In this document: piece by piece, positions 15,829 to 24,465 of the stretch
How positions within the stretch are numbered: the stretch's first letter is position 1
How the letters are laid out: each line of letters begins with the position of its first letter
Origin: UBA6165 sp044233745
GTDB taxonomy: Bacteria > Bacteroidota > Bacteroidia > Flavobacteriales_D > Crocinitomicaceae
Reading direction: 5' to 3'
Assembly (NCBI GenBank): GCA_044233745.1
Contig: JBIIJN010000012.1
Coordinates: forward strand, 1 to 48,514
DNA: 48,514 bases
Position numbers and translations under genes: made by a program
The notes under the pieces: generated by a model
Databases searched by the model: none
What the model was told of the DNA's origin: nothing
The model's input: the letters and a program-made list of their open reading frames with translations, nothing else

Positions 15829-16488
15829 CTAACGCTCACCAAAAATCGCACTCCCTACCCTAACCATATTGCTCCCACATGCAATTGCAATCTCATAATC
15901 GCCACTCATGCCCATAGATATTACTCGAAATTGATCTGAGTCCATGAAAAAATCTTGCTTCAAGGTGTCAAAATAGGTTTTGAGTGTTTCAAATTCATGT
16001 TGAACTTGAGCTAAGTTTTCAGTAAACGTAGCCATGCCCATCACTCCTACAACACGCACATGAGCCGCTGATTTATACAAACCGCTGTTTAAAAAAGTGG
16101 CAGCCTCATCCCAAGAAAAACCATGTTTTGTTTCCTCTTCTGCAATATGAAACTGAAGTAAAACATCCACTGCGCGATTCAACTTCCCAGCCTGCTTTTC
16201 GAGTTCAACAAACAGACTTTCTCTGTCCATGGAATGAATTAAATGCACTTTGTCAATGACTGGCTTTACTTTGTTCGTTTGCAAATGCCCTATAAAATGC
16301 CAACGTGTATCTTTGGGTAAATGCTCAAATTTATCAAGTATCTCCTGCGCCTTATTTTCACCAAAGTCTCGCTGACCACAAGCGTATGCTTCTTGAAGTA
16401 AGGCAATCGGTTTGGTTTTACTCACCGCCACCAAGGAAACATGCGCAGGAAGCTCCTTTAGAATTCGGTTTAGATTAGACGCTATCAT
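15829..16488 (-). CDS. YggS-family PLP-binding protein (PLP homeostasis)
   Basis: A 219-residue single-domain protein of the alanine-racemase-like barrel that binds pyridoxal phosphate and buffers B6 and amino-acid pools. The PLP lysine is expected to be Lys24 in LVAVSKTKP. Family motifs GENKAQEILDKFEHLP, WHFIGHLQTNKVKPVIDKVHLIHSMDR and MGMSGDYEIAIACGSNMVRVGSAIFG are all present. Its start overlaps the end of the DUF1015 gene by 14 bp, so the two are probably translationally coupled. It is the last gene of the five-gene minus-strand run that begins at 21046. Confidence 0.95.
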   Translation of the reverse strand: MIASNLNRILKELPAHVSLVAVSKTKPIALLQEAYACGQRDFGENKAQEILDKFEHLPKDTRWHFIGHLQTNKVKPVIDKVHLIHSMDRESLFVELEKQAGKLNRAVDVLLQFHIAEEETKHGFSWDEAATFLNSGLYKSAAHVRVVGVMGMATFTENLAQVQHEFETLKTYFDTLKQDFFMDSDQFRVISMGMSGDYEIAIACGSNMVRVGSAIFGER

Positions 16489-17716
16489 GATTGAAAGAAT
16501 AAATGGTCATTCCACTGCGCAATTTCGGCTCAACCCAAGTAGACTTTGGTGGCATAATCAAATGTTCGTCTGCAACACGCTTCACTTCTTGCATGCTGAT
16601 ACTATGTAAAATGAACGCAACTCCGTCATCATACTTTTCCAACTTGGAAAGTGTATCTGAAGTGCCATGGATACCACTCACAAAATCAATTCGATCCGAT
16701 GTCTTTTGATCTTCGATATGCAGCAAAGGAACAAGCACCAAATCCGTTAAATACTGTGTAGAAAGTGATTGAACTGGGTGATTGAAATCCACTTTGCCAT
16801 TTTTAACGCGCAACACATAGCGCATGTTTTTTCGCACCAATATCAACTCTTTGGAATCATGAGGAGTGTCTCTATCAGTAGGTTCAACATCAAAAGAATC
16901 AGATAAAAGAGCCAGTAATTGGTCAAATGAAAGTCCGTTTAAATCTTTCACCACCCGATGAAAAGGAAAGATATCCAATTCATCTTCGTCAATCAAAAAA
17001 GCAAGAAAAAACTGAGAAGGATGCTTATCTGAGCAGCCACGATTTCGCATAAGCTGTGCCAATCTAGAAGAAGAAGCACTTCGGTGATGTCCGTCTGCGA
17101 TATATAAATTTTGAATATTTTGAAATGCTTCAATCAATTTGCCCTGATTCAAAGCATCTACTATCCATAGTTCATGCTTCACGGCGTCTGTTGTTGTAAA
17201 TTCATATTCGGGGCGATGCAATACCACCGCCTCAATGGCTTGCTTGACGTTTTGATTTGGCTCATGGCTCAACAAAACAGGCTCGGCATTGAAGCCAGTA
17301 ATTTCCAAATACTTCACAAAAACCTCTTCTCTACTCGTTAAAGTTGATTCATGCTTTTTGATACGATCTTTGTCATATTCATTAACATCAGCGCCACAAA
17401 TTAGACCCGTATAGCTTTTTGAACCAAACGTTTGGCGGTAAATGTAAAAATGCGCTTCTTGGTCTGCGTTTAAATATTCCAAATCCAAAAACTCTTGAAA
17501 TTTCTCATGCACTTTTACAAATCTTTCTGTTGAATTGGCGGCGTGTCTGTCGCTCAAACCAAACTCTGGATTGATGATGTGCATAAAAGAAAAACGGTTG
17601 GACTCCAATTTGGCTTCCATCACATTTTTTGAATAGGTGTAATATGGACGCGTCACCACCAAATGAGCCAAATGGCGTGGAGCTCGGATAGCTTTGAAGG
17701 GTACGATGCGCGACAT
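16475..17716 (-). CDS. DUF1015 family protein
   Basis: A 413-residue protein that matches DUF1015 as I recall it: an N-terminal IVPFKAIRAPRHLAHLVVTRPYYTYS, the central HFYIYRQTF, the motif YIADGHHRSASSSRLAQ near residue 205, and FFLAFLIDEDELDIFPFHRVVKDL. The GHHR segment is the most conserved part of the family and probably lies at the active site. The biochemical function is not firmly known; in Bacteroidota it often sits near serine or B6 genes, and here it overlaps yggS by 14 bp. It follows the DinB-like gene by 23 bp in a probable operon. Confidence 0.88.
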   Translation of the reverse strand: MSRIVPFKAIRAPRHLAHLVVTRPYYTYSKNVMEAKLESNRFSFMHIINPEFGLSDRHAANSTERFVKVHEKFQEFLDLEYLNADQEAHFYIYRQTFGSKSYTGLICGADVNEYDKDRIKKHESTLTSREEVFVKYLEITGFNAEPVLLSHEPNQNVKQAIEAVVLHRPEYEFTTTDAVKHELWIVDALNQGKLIEAFQNIQNLYIADGHHRSASSSRLAQLMRNRGCSDKHPSQFFLAFLIDEDELDIFPFHRVVKDLNGLSFDQLLALLSDSFDVEPTDRDTPHDSKELILVRKNMRYVLRVKNGKVDFNHPVQSLSTQYLTDLVLVPLLHIEDQKTSDRIDFVSGIHGTSDTLSKLEKYDDGVAFILHSISMQEVKRVADEHLIMPPKSTWVEPKLRSGMTIYSFNHDSV

Positions 17717-17739
17717 ATCTCCTAAAATTATTTATTCAG

Positions 17740-18240
17740 TTATTCAACTTCTTCGCTAGAATCTAATTCTGCTTCGCTAAACTCGATTATTTCAACCCCA
17801 AACTGCGTGAAATGGTGCGTGATGTGTTTGCGGTGCATCCAACGCCATTCCGCTTGGTTGAGCGGACCAAAAACAGGGTGAATGTGAGCCGCATCTGGAT
17901 TGAATTCACTGTATTCTTCCATGGACAACCACGCATCAACAAAAGCGTCGGCGGCCAAATCGAAATCTTCATTTTTAAGCGGCGCATCATCATCCACAAA
18001 GTGTGCTTTAAACTCACGCGGCATAGGATTGTCACTCAAAAGAAAAGCTCGAGAGCGCTCTAGTTTTTCTCCTTCATATGGACAGGTCATTTCAATCACG
18101 GCAATGCCTGACAGCAAGCCATCTGTTAAATGCTCAATCATGCGCTGCGCCGTCATGGTTCCCCAAAGCGGTTTGGTATCTCCGTCAATTTGTTGCAAAT
18201 GACGAAGGATGGATTCTAAATTGTCTTGGATAAATGTCAT
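17740..18240 (-). CDS. DinB-like / DUF1569 family protein
   Basis: A 166-residue, probably four-helix protein of the DinB/DUF1569 group. The segment MTAQRMIEHLTDGL places one candidate metal ligand (His36), and WRWMHRKHITHHFTQFGV places a cluster of histidines near residues 136-142, consistent with a divalent metal site. The family contains putative metal-dependent hydrolases and thiol transferases; the specific reaction here is unknown. It sits between the lipid kinase gene (15 bp) and the DUF1015 gene (23 bp) in the same orientation. Its acidic C-terminus (SEAELDSSEEVE) is unusual but unexplained. Confidence 0.78.
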   Translation of the reverse strand: MTFIQDNLESILRHLQQIDGDTKPLWGTMTAQRMIEHLTDGLLSGIAVIEMTCPYEGEKLERSRAFLLSDNPMPREFKAHFVDDDAPLKNEDFDLAADAFVDAWLSMEEYSEFNPDAAHIHPVFGPLNQAEWRWMHRKHITHHFTQFGVEIIEFSEAELDSSEEVE

Positions 18241-18255
18241 ATTTTCTTATTTTTA

Positions 18256-19152
18256 TTAAATATAATTTTCCCCAGCAATTACGCGTAAAGCATTAGGAAT
18301 CACTTCAATTGTAGCTGGCAACCGAACCGCAACAGGCTCACCATCGGCGTGAAACGATTCATTGGCTTGAATAACATTCAATTTTCTGAAGCGATACGTC
18401 TTCACATATTGCGATGTATGAACCTCTCTGTAAATGGCTTTTTTGAGAATTCCAGGAAATGAAAACAAACTAGGTTTTCTAGTAACTACCAACTCCATCA
18501 TTCCATCATGCATATTAGAAAGTGGTGAAATGCTAAAGCCGTTGCCAAACTCTGAGGCATTGGCCAAGCTCAACATCAAAGCAGAATCAGATATTACAGT
18601 TCCATTTTCCAATTGAACAGAAAAAGCTTGTGGCTTCGAACGCAAAAATTCACGCAACACAAGCTGAGCATATTTCAACATGCCTCGCTTGGTGGATTTT
18701 GCGAATAACTTAGCGATTTTTCCATCGAAGCCAAATCCTGCAACATTAAAAAAGTACTTGTTGTTGATTTTACCCGCATCTATCCCCCTGATTTTCATTT
18801 GGTTCAAGGTTATGACAGCAGATTTTACGTCTGTTGGGATTTCCAAGTGCCTCGCGAGACCGTTGCCTGAACCAATGGGCACAATGGCCAAAACAACTTC
18901 GGAGCCAACCAAACCTGAAGCCACATTGTGCACAGAACCATCTCCACCAACAGCGCAAACAATTTGAGTACCATCTGCTATAGCTTCTTTTGCCAAGCGA
19001 TAGCCATGACCACTGTATTTGGTCCAAAGCACCTCAAAATCGTATTTATTGGAGTCGATGTATTCTTCGATAATATCAACAATGTGACTTTTATCGTGTA
19101 CCCCAGATTTCGGATTGATAATGAATTTAACCTTAATTTTTTGCAGCTGCAT
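18256..19152 (-). CDS. Diacylglycerol/lipid kinase family protein (YegS-like)
   Basis: A 298-residue DAGK-catalytic-domain protein predicted to phosphorylate a lipid such as diacylglycerol or a sphingoid base, using ATP. It begins KVKFIINPKSGVHDK and carries the nucleotide-binding motif VCAVGGDGSVHNVASGL (about 67-83), PIGSGNGLARHLEIP and the C-terminal ESFHADGEPV, which are the family landmarks. The substrate cannot be read from sequence; sphingolipid-making Bacteroidota also carry such kinases. Its start lies within the last 20 bp of the upstream sulfatase gene, so the two are tightly coupled. That pairing suits phospholipid or lipid-headgroup metabolism, because LTA-synthase-like enzymes release diacylglycerol (inference). 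Confidence 0.9.
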   Translation of the reverse strand: MQLQKIKVKFIINPKSGVHDKSHIVDIIEEYIDSNKYDFEVLWTKYSGHGYRLAKEAIADGTQIVCAVGGDGSVHNVASGLVGSEVVLAIVPIGSGNGLARHLEIPTDVKSAVITLNQMKIRGIDAGKINNKYFFNVAGFGFDGKIAKLFAKSTKRGMLKYAQLVLREFLRSKPQAFSVQLENGTVISDSALMLSLANASEFGNGFSISPLSNMHDGMMELVVTRKPSLFSFPGILKKAIYREVHTSQYVKTYRFRKLNVIQANESFHADGEPVAVRLPATIEVIPNALRVIAGENYI

Positions 19153-21046
19153 GGTTACGGTTGTCTAACAAATCGTTATTAAAACGTTGAATTAACGCCT
19201 GCAAAAATAGAGACATTGGTCGGATTTCAGCTTGTTTTTCCTGAAAGATATTTTGAGTTAAGTTGGGATCCCTTTTTAAATCAAACAAACTGAAGCTAGA
19301 ATGTCCGGTGAAATTCAATAAATAATGTTCAAAAAACAAATTGTGAACCCCCTCGGTATAAGTAATGGCATATGGAGTATAACTGCGCTCGAAAACACTT
19401 TGCCCAAAACTGTAAATGGTTTTATCGTAGCCGATTAAATGTAAAACAGATGGCAAAATATCGATTTGCTGGGTAATTTCCGCATTGGTCGTTTTTGGTA
19501 AAGCTCCATTGGGCATGTAATACAATATTGGAACGCTGAACATACCTACTTTTTGACCATAATATGAAGACTTGCTTGATGAAGTGTGATCTGCTACAAA
19601 AACAAACACGGTATTGTAAAACCAGGGCTGTTTTTTTGCCTCTTTGAAAAATTCACGAAGCGCATAATCTCCATAATTCAAACTTCTGCAAATGGGATAA
19701 GGTCCAGACATCAATTTGCCTTCCAATTCCTCGGGTATTACATAAGGATGATGCGAACTTAAGGTGAAAATTGCATTGAAAAATGGCTCTTGCATCTCCG
19801 ACATTTTTTTGGCCGTCCAAGGCAAAAATTTATGGTCAAAAATGCCCCAAGTCCCATCAAAATCGTTGATGTTTGGATAATCACGCTTTCCAAAATACAA
19901 ATCCAGTCCGATTAAAGCGGCAAAACCATCAAAATTCATTGAACCCTTGGCAGCCCCATGAAAAAAGGCGGATGAATAACCCATTTCTTTTAACATGAAT
20001 CCAATACCATCAATTTTATTACTTGCATAGCGGGAGGCAATGAAAGGTGTTTCCATTAAAGTAGGTAGTGAGGACAACACAGCTGGCATCGCCTCAATAG
20101 ATTTGGTGCCATTCGAATAAGCATTTGGGAAATAATATCCTTCAGCGCAAAGCGAATCAAAGAAAGGTGTGTATGATTCATTTTCCTTGCTATTGCCGAG
20201 CCATTCTGAACCAAAACTTTCCAGAATTACTATTACCACGTTTAAAGAATCTCCTAAATCCTCGAAAGGCTGCGCGTCGTAATGTCGAAGCGGGCTAAAA
20301 TGCTTTGTTGCCTCTTTTTCCGACATCAACTTCAAACGCTCCAAGCCCGGTTCTTCAAAAGATTTGAGCATTGTAAAAGCTGTGTTGGACACAAACCCTA
20401 CGTTTTCAGGACTTGAATACTGCGAAATACTGATAATACTTATCGGTCTTAATCCAAATCCACCGCGCGCAACAATAACCAGTACTGTTACAACAAGTGC
20501 TGTTGAGATACCGTATCGCCATGGAGAAAGTCGCTCGTTTCCTGAAATAATAGCCCGATAAATCCAATTGTAAATGCGATTTGCAACAAAAAGCAGAACC
20601 AATAAAATTGTCGCCAACCACCAAAAATCTTTTGCATATGTAACCCAGTGATTGCCCATTTCTTGCTCATAACCGAGCACCGAAAACAAGTCAAATGTGG
20701 AACGTTTGCCGGCATAACCATAATACACCACGTCGAGCAAATTAGCAGCTGCCAAAAAAGCAATGTTCAACAAAAAAAGAACCCTAAAAAAGTGTTTGTA
20801 CCAAATATTTAAGCGTGTTCTAATGGGCAGCAACCAGAAAACCGCAAAGGGAACAAAGGTTAAACTTACCGTTATGGCGTCAATCCAAAGCGCACCCAGC
20901 ATATCCATAAGCCGAATATTTGAAAATGAATGACTGTTGGTTATCAGGAAAATAGCCTTAGTGAAGCCCAAAACAAACATACCTGAACACATGAAAAAAA
21001 TCAAAGCCCTGATGTATTCAGGAATTATGAGGCGTTTCGATTTCAT
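19133..21046 (-). CDS. LTA synthase family sulfatase-like transferase
   Basis: A 637-residue membrane enzyme with about five N-terminal hydrophobic spans (residues 8-200), followed by a periplasmic sulfatase-fold domain (about 255-600). Expected catalytic features: the metal-binding start VVIVILESFGSEW, the candidate nucleophile Thr in NGTKSIEAMPAVLSSLP, then FHGAAKGSMNFDGF, FDHKFLPWT and the metal ligands in VFVFVADHTSSS. LTA synthases of Gram-positive bacteria polymerise glycerol phosphate; in Gram-negative Bacteroidota the homologues are probably phosphoglycerol or phosphoethanolamine transferases acting on envelope glycans, but the acceptor is unknown. It heads the five-gene operon ending with yggS and overlaps the lipid kinase gene by 20 bp. 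Confidence 0.9.
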   Translation of the reverse strand: MKSKRLIIPEYIRALIFFMCSGMFVLGFTKAIFLITNSHSFSNIRLMDMLGALWIDAITVSLTFVPFAVFWLLPIRTRLNIWYKHFFRVLFLLNIAFLAAANLLDVVYYGYAGKRSTFDLFSVLGYEQEMGNHWVTYAKDFWWLATILLVLLFVANRIYNWIYRAIISGNERLSPWRYGISTALVVTVLVIVARGGFGLRPISIISISQYSSPENVGFVSNTAFTMLKSFEEPGLERLKLMSEKEATKHFSPLRHYDAQPFEDLGDSLNVVIVILESFGSEWLGNSKENESYTPFFDSLCAEGYYFPNAYSNGTKSIEAMPAVLSSLPTLMETPFIASRYASNKIDGIGFMLKEMGYSSAFFHGAAKGSMNFDGFAALIGLDLYFGKRDYPNINDFDGTWGIFDHKFLPWTAKKMSEMQEPFFNAIFTLSSHHPYVIPEELEGKLMSGPYPICRSLNYGDYALREFFKEAKKQPWFYNTVFVFVADHTSSSKSSYYGQKVGMFSVPILYYMPNGALPKTTNAEITQQIDILPSVLHLIGYDKTIYSFGQSVFERSYTPYAITYTEGVHNLFFEHYLLNFTGHSSFSLFDLKRDPNLTQNIFQEKQAEIRPMSLFLQALIQRFNNDLLDNRNHAAAKN

Positions 21047-21114
21047 GCGCTAAAATTACAAAGATGTTGCACACCAAGTGAAAAGAAATTGTTTTTTACG
21101 TTCGGCAATCGGAA

Positions 21115-21142
21115 TTTGAGACAAATGTTTTTATTAAATTTG
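21115..21142 (+). promoter_or_regulatory. Bacteroidota promoter (TTTG and TAAATTTG) of the Bax inhibitor-1 gene
   Basis: TTTG at 21115-21118 and TAAATTTG at 21135-21142 are separated by 16 bp, close to the TTTG/TAnnTTTG arrangement of the Bacteroidota primary sigma factor. The ATG at 21164 is 22 bp downstream. Confidence 0.7.
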
Positions 21143-21163
21143 TAAACAAAATTTAAAACAAAC

Positions 21164-21865
21164 ATGGAAACTTTAGATTCTCTTAATTTGGTGGCAAATG
21201 CCAGTGATGTTGAAAGAAAAACATTTTACAGAAAAACGTATGCTCATGTTGCCTTAGGAATTTTGGGCTTTATTGCAGCAGAATGGCTTTTGATTAATAA
21301 CGTTCCAGAAAATTTGATTTTCAGCATGATTTCAAGCCGATGGGTTTGGTTACTTATTATTGGAGCATTTTGGATGGTTTCAATGTTTACAGACAAATTG
21401 GCCCTTTCACCAGATAGAAACATGCAGTATTTGGGCTTGATGCTCTTTGCAGTGATTGAAGCCATTATATTTCTGCCGCTTATTTATATTGCATTGGTTT
21501 ATGTTGGTGGCGACATCATTAAACAAGCTGCTGTGATGAGTTTAGCACTTTTCGGTGGACTTTCTGCTGTGGTTTTGCTTACCAAAGCAGATTTTTCATT
21601 TTTGAGAACCGCACTCATTATTGGCGGTTTTATAGCTCTTGGACTCATTGTTGCAGGCGCTCTATTCGGGTTTGAAATGGGACTTTGGTTCTCAGTCGGT
21701 ATGGTGGTTTTGGCTACTGGTTCAATTCTTTACGAAACCAGCCAATTGAAATATACTTATCATACTGAACAATATGTAGGTGCAGGTTTACGCTTGTTTG
21801 CTTCCTTGATGTTGTTGTTCTATTATATACTTAGCATTCTACTCAGATTTGCGGGCAGGGATTAA
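21164..21865 (+). CDS. Bax inhibitor-1 / YccA family membrane protein
   Basis: A 233-residue polytopic inner-membrane protein with about seven hydrophobic segments. Family hallmarks are the N-terminal soluble stretch RKTFYRKTYAHVALGILGFIAAEWLL, internal Ala/Gly-rich spans (TALIIGGFIALGLIVAGALFG) and the C-terminal TSQLKYTYHTEQYVGAGLRLFASLMLLFYYILSILLRFAGRD, where the conserved acidic pair of the pore is expected. Family members conduct Ca2+ or interact with FtsH; the role here is not proven. It is a single-gene unit with a strong promoter at 21115-21142 and an intrinsic terminator at 21887-21917. Confidence 0.92.
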   Translation: METLDSLNLVANASDVERKTFYRKTYAHVALGILGFIAAEWLLINNVPENLIFSMISSRWVWLLIIGAFWMVSMFTDKLALSPDRNMQYLGLMLFAVIEAIIFLPLIYIALVYVGGDIIKQAAVMSLALFGGLSAVVLLTKADFSFLRTALIIGGFIALGLIVAGALFGFEMGLWFSVGMVVLATGSILYETSQLKYTYHTEQYVGAGLRLFASLMLLFYYILSILLRFAGRD

Positions 21866-21886
21866 TGCTAGCTGAAAAATATTGAA

Positions 21887-21917
21887 GGCCGTTGAGAAAT
21901 TCAGCGGTCTTTTTTTT
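21887..21917 (+). terminator. Rho-independent terminator of the Bax inhibitor-1 gene
   Basis: A 9-bp stem (GGCCGTTGA with TCAGCGGTC, two wobble pairs), a 5-nt loop and a T-run, 21 bp after the stop codon. Confidence 0.85.
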
Positions 21918-22008
21918 AACTGGAAGATATTCTTTTATTGATACCATATTGAAGCGAGAATATCCTCTTTTTAGCAAATGGTCAAACGAAAATCTTAGAA
22001 TAATGTTG

Positions 22009-22213
22009 GGGTGTAAAGATAATTACTTACACCGAAAACCCTAAAACACCAAGGGATTGAACCTAAAACTGGTTTACCAATCTTTATCAAACGAAATTTA
22101 CACCATACAAGTGCAACTAGATTTATGGGATTAAAATTCCGCAATGAAGCCACACGCTTATGTTTAATATTGTTTCCCAAATTCTTTTGAGATAAGAACT
22201 TATCTTTACACCC
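22009..22213. mobile_element. MITE-like element A with 21-bp terminal inverted repeats
   Basis: The left end GGGTGTAAAGATAATTACTT and the inverted right end GGGTGTAAAGATAAGTTCTT agree at 19 of 21 positions (the 21st base, A, also matches). The 205-bp interior has no credible ORF. Just inside the right end, GATAAG and CTTATC form a second small palindrome; at the left end GGTGTAA pairs with TTACACC (22009-22032). A related element lies at 40256-40426. No target-site duplication was found in the flanks. It fills most of the gap 21918-22359; I see no gene in the remainder. A non-autonomous transposon relic or a structured intergenic repeat are both possible. Confidence 0.65.
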
Positions 22214-22359
22214 TAAAAATTGTAGTTTTTACAAACTTTTTATAAAAACATCCATATTTGTATACAATTTGACCTATTTCTGACAGTGACGTTGCACTGT
22301 TTAAAAGCCACGTTCAAATTCAAATATTTTAAAAGTATTATTCGATTAAAACAATCTGT

Positions 22360-22785
22360 ATGGCTGAAAATAAAACAAAAGCAACAGGCGAAGACGTGAT
22401 TAAATTCATCAACAACTTCTCCAACACACCGCAAAAAATTCAAGACAGTTTGGATTTAATAACTTTGATGGAAGAAGCATCGGGGCACAAAGCGCATATG
22501 TGGGGACCAAGTATAATTGGTTTTGGCTCATATCATTACAAATATGCCAGCGGACATGAAGGCGACGCTCCTGTGCTCGGTTTTTCGCCTCGAAAAGCAG
22601 CTATTTCACTTTATGTTTTCACAGGACTAGATGAACATGCTCATATGCTCCAAAACTTAGGCAAATTCAAAATGGGAAAAGCTTGTATCTATGTAAACAA
22701 ACTGGGGGATATTAATGTTGATGTTTTAAAGAATCTGATGGCGCACACTATTGCCTGGATAGAAAAGACTTATCCTACGGTTTAA
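22360..22785 (+). CDS. DUF1801 domain protein
   Basis: A 141-residue cytoplasmic protein of the DUF1801 (YdhG/Fra-related) fold. Characteristic segments: DVIKFINNFSNTPQKIQDSLDLITLMEEASGHKAHMWGPSIIGFGSYHYKY and SPRKAAISLYVFTGLDEH, and near the end KMGKACIYVNKLGDINVDVLKNLM. Members of this superfamily bind small ligands or iron in Bacillus frataxin-like proteins, but the role of this branch is unknown. The ORF starts 147 bp after the inverted-repeat element at 22009-22213, and no exact TAnnTTTG promoter is visible upstream. A fragment of an unrelated ATPase follows. Confidence 0.85.
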   Translation: MAENKTKATGEDVIKFINNFSNTPQKIQDSLDLITLMEEASGHKAHMWGPSIIGFGSYHYKYASGHEGDAPVLGFSPRKAAISLYVFTGLDEHAHMLQNLGKFKMGKACIYVNKLGDINVDVLKNLMAHTIAWIEKTYPTV

Positions 22786-23038
22786 TGCAATTTGTATATT
22801 GTTGACTGCAATACACCGTTTTGTCAATTGGGATAAACTGTCGAATTTATATTCAGAATTTGCATTAACCAAAGACTTTAATGCTAAAGTAAGGCAACGA
22901 CGTTCATTTTTCAAAGAATCAACACATTCCAAGAAGAATGTTGTATCAACCCTATTCACTAATTATCCTGCTGCGAAAAATGAGCACTATCTCGAAGAAA
23001 TATATGCCGAAGTGAGTCTGGAATTTCTATTTCATTGA
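22763..23038 (+). pseudogene. C-terminal fragment of an AAA-type ATPase (remnant)
   Basis: An open frame with no convincing start codon (stop at 22760; TTG at 22799 is the first usable start) overlaps the DUF1801 gene end. From about residue 17 of the TTG frame, YSEFALTKDFNAKVRQRRSFFKE, then TLFTNYPAAKNEHY, and the end EVSLEFLFH, resemble the C-terminal tail of the Bacteroidota AAA ATPases that carry a PD-(D/E)XK-like module (typical tails end TLDDLF). The catalytic ATPase part (Walker motifs) is absent upstream, so this reads as a 3' remnant left after a deletion or insertion. The similarity is from memory and should be checked. The region up to 23122 shows nothing else. Confidence 0.5.
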
Positions 23039-23122
23039 AATTATAAAGTGGAAAAATGTATGATTTTATGATGGCTTTTTCCAGAAAATCAGATTATCCA
23101 TTCTCATGATACTCAATTAAGA

Positions 23123-24298
23123 TCATTGACAAAAAACAACTGCCAACATAGACTCCATGCCCGTTCTTAAAGCCTCTTCATCAGGATTAAAACGACTGTT
23201 GTGCAAACCAAACATAGATGCTTCGTGCGGCGGCTTAACACCAATTCTAAAAAATGTTGCAGGCACTTTTTGTGAATAATAACTAAAATCTTCGGCAGTC
23301 ATACGCAAGTCCAAATCCACAATATTTTCGTCGCCCAATTGTTTAGAAACAGCTTGTTTGGCTTTTGCGGTAATAGCAACATCATTGACCAAAAAGGGAT
23401 ATCCTTTGTCAATCAGTAAATCGATTTGAGCACCGTGCGAAGCAGCTAAATCACGGGTTAAATTTTCAAGTAATTGGTGTGCTTGCATGCGCCAATCTTC
23501 GTCCAACGTTCTGAAAGTACCTTTGATATGAACGGTGTTCGGAATAATATTCGTTGCGCCGATGCCCTCAAAATGACCAAAAGAAAGCACAGTGGGCACA
23601 GTTGGATTGGCATATCGACTTACGATGCCTTGCGCTTGAATCAACAATTGAGCACCGATATAAATAGGGTCAATCGTGGTGTGAGGCAACGCTGCATGAC
23701 CACCTTTTCCGTGAATTGTAATATAAATCTCGTCGCAAGAAGCCATATACTTACCCGGTCGAAAGCCAACTTTACCAGTCGATAAGTCAGGAAAGACATG
23801 CAGCCCATATATTTCATCTACACGCGGATTTTCTAAAACGCCAGCATCAATCATCATGGAAGCACCCCCAGGCAATTTTTCTTCCCCCAATTGAAAAATA
23901 AATTTGACGGATTTTTTTAATGCATCGCGATTTTGATTCACAATATGGGCCACTCCCATCAAAATAGAACTGTGCATATCATGGCCACAAGCATGCATCA
24001 CACCTTTATTTTGCGATTGATACTCAAGTCCGGTTTCCTCCAAGATTGGTAAGGCATCTATATCAGCGCGCAACGCCAAACAAGGAGAACTCACATCTTG
24101 GTTGGGAGCAAAAACAGTAGCAACGAGTCCAGTTTCACAAACCCTATCGAAAGACAAAAATGGAAGCGATTGCTCAATAAATTGGGCAGTCTCATGTTCT
24201 TGAAAAGACAATTCGGGATGCGCATGGATCTGCCGACGATAGCCTCGAACCGTTTCAAAATATTTGTCCACTTCTTGTTTGATTGCTTCTGCGGTCAT
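23123..24298 (-). CDS. M20 family amidohydrolase/aminoacylase
   Basis: A 391-residue cytoplasmic metallo-hydrolase, without a signal peptide, of the M20D type that cleaves N-acyl-amino acids or related amides. Metal-binding landmarks: LALRADIDALPILEETG, HACGHDMHSSILMG (about 103-116), the glutamates in FQLGEEKLPGGASMMIDAG and, at the C-terminus, TAEDFSYYSQKVPATFFRIG followed by GLHNSRFNPDEEAL. HGKGGHAALPHTTIDPI marks the dimerisation domain. Substrate preference (N-acetyl amino acids, hippurate, indole-acetyl conjugates) cannot be read. A -7 element at 24319-24326 precedes it; no terminator was seen at its end. Confidence 0.92.
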   Translation of the reverse strand: MTAEAIKQEVDKYFETVRGYRRQIHAHPELSFQEHETAQFIEQSLPFLSFDRVCETGLVATVFAPNQDVSSPCLALRADIDALPILEETGLEYQSQNKGVMHACGHDMHSSILMGVAHIVNQNRDALKKSVKFIFQLGEEKLPGGASMMIDAGVLENPRVDEIYGLHVFPDLSTGKVGFRPGKYMASCDEIYITIHGKGGHAALPHTTIDPIYIGAQLLIQAQGIVSRYANPTVPTVLSFGHFEGIGATNIIPNTVHIKGTFRTLDEDWRMQAHQLLENLTRDLAASHGAQIDLLIDKGYPFLVNDVAITAKAKQAVSKQLGDENIVDLDLRMTAEDFSYYSQKVPATFFRIGVKPPHEASMFGLHNSRFNPDEEALRTGMESMLAVVFCQ

Positions 24299-24318
24299 GA
24301 ATTTGGAATTACTTTCAG

Positions 24319-24326
24319 CAAATCTA
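24319..24326 (-). promoter_or_regulatory. -7 promoter element of the M20 amidohydrolase gene
   Basis: The minus strand reads TAGATTTG, an exact TAnnTTTG match, 20 bp before the start codon at 24298. Confidence 0.5.
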
Positions 24327-24390
24327 AAAATTTTGACTATGCTCCTGACACAAAATTATCAGCCAGCGGTTTTTAATTTAAAAATTAGTC

Positions 24391-24398
24391 TAAATTTG
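24391..24398 (+). promoter_or_regulatory. -7 promoter element of the gene at 24466
   Basis: TAAATTTG fits TAnnTTTG. The putative start codon at 24466 is 67 bp downstream, so the leader would be about 60 nt. It lies back-to-back with the M20 gene promoter. Confidence 0.5.
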
Positions 24399-24465
24399 CT
24401 TGCGAATACCTAAATCAATCTTCGGCACAGTTGTTGTTTTCACTGTCTCGAAAAAAATTAAAATT

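Noticed and set aside
22009..22213. IS256-type insertion sequence as the parent of element A
   Set aside because: The ends share a TGTAAA core with IS256-like ends, but no transposase gene or 8-9 bp target duplication is visible, so a family name is not justified.
22009..22213. attC-like recombination site, because GTTGGGG resembles the GTTRRRY core
   Set aside because: The last base is not a pyrimidine, the matching RYYYAAC end is missing, and there is no integrase or cassette array.
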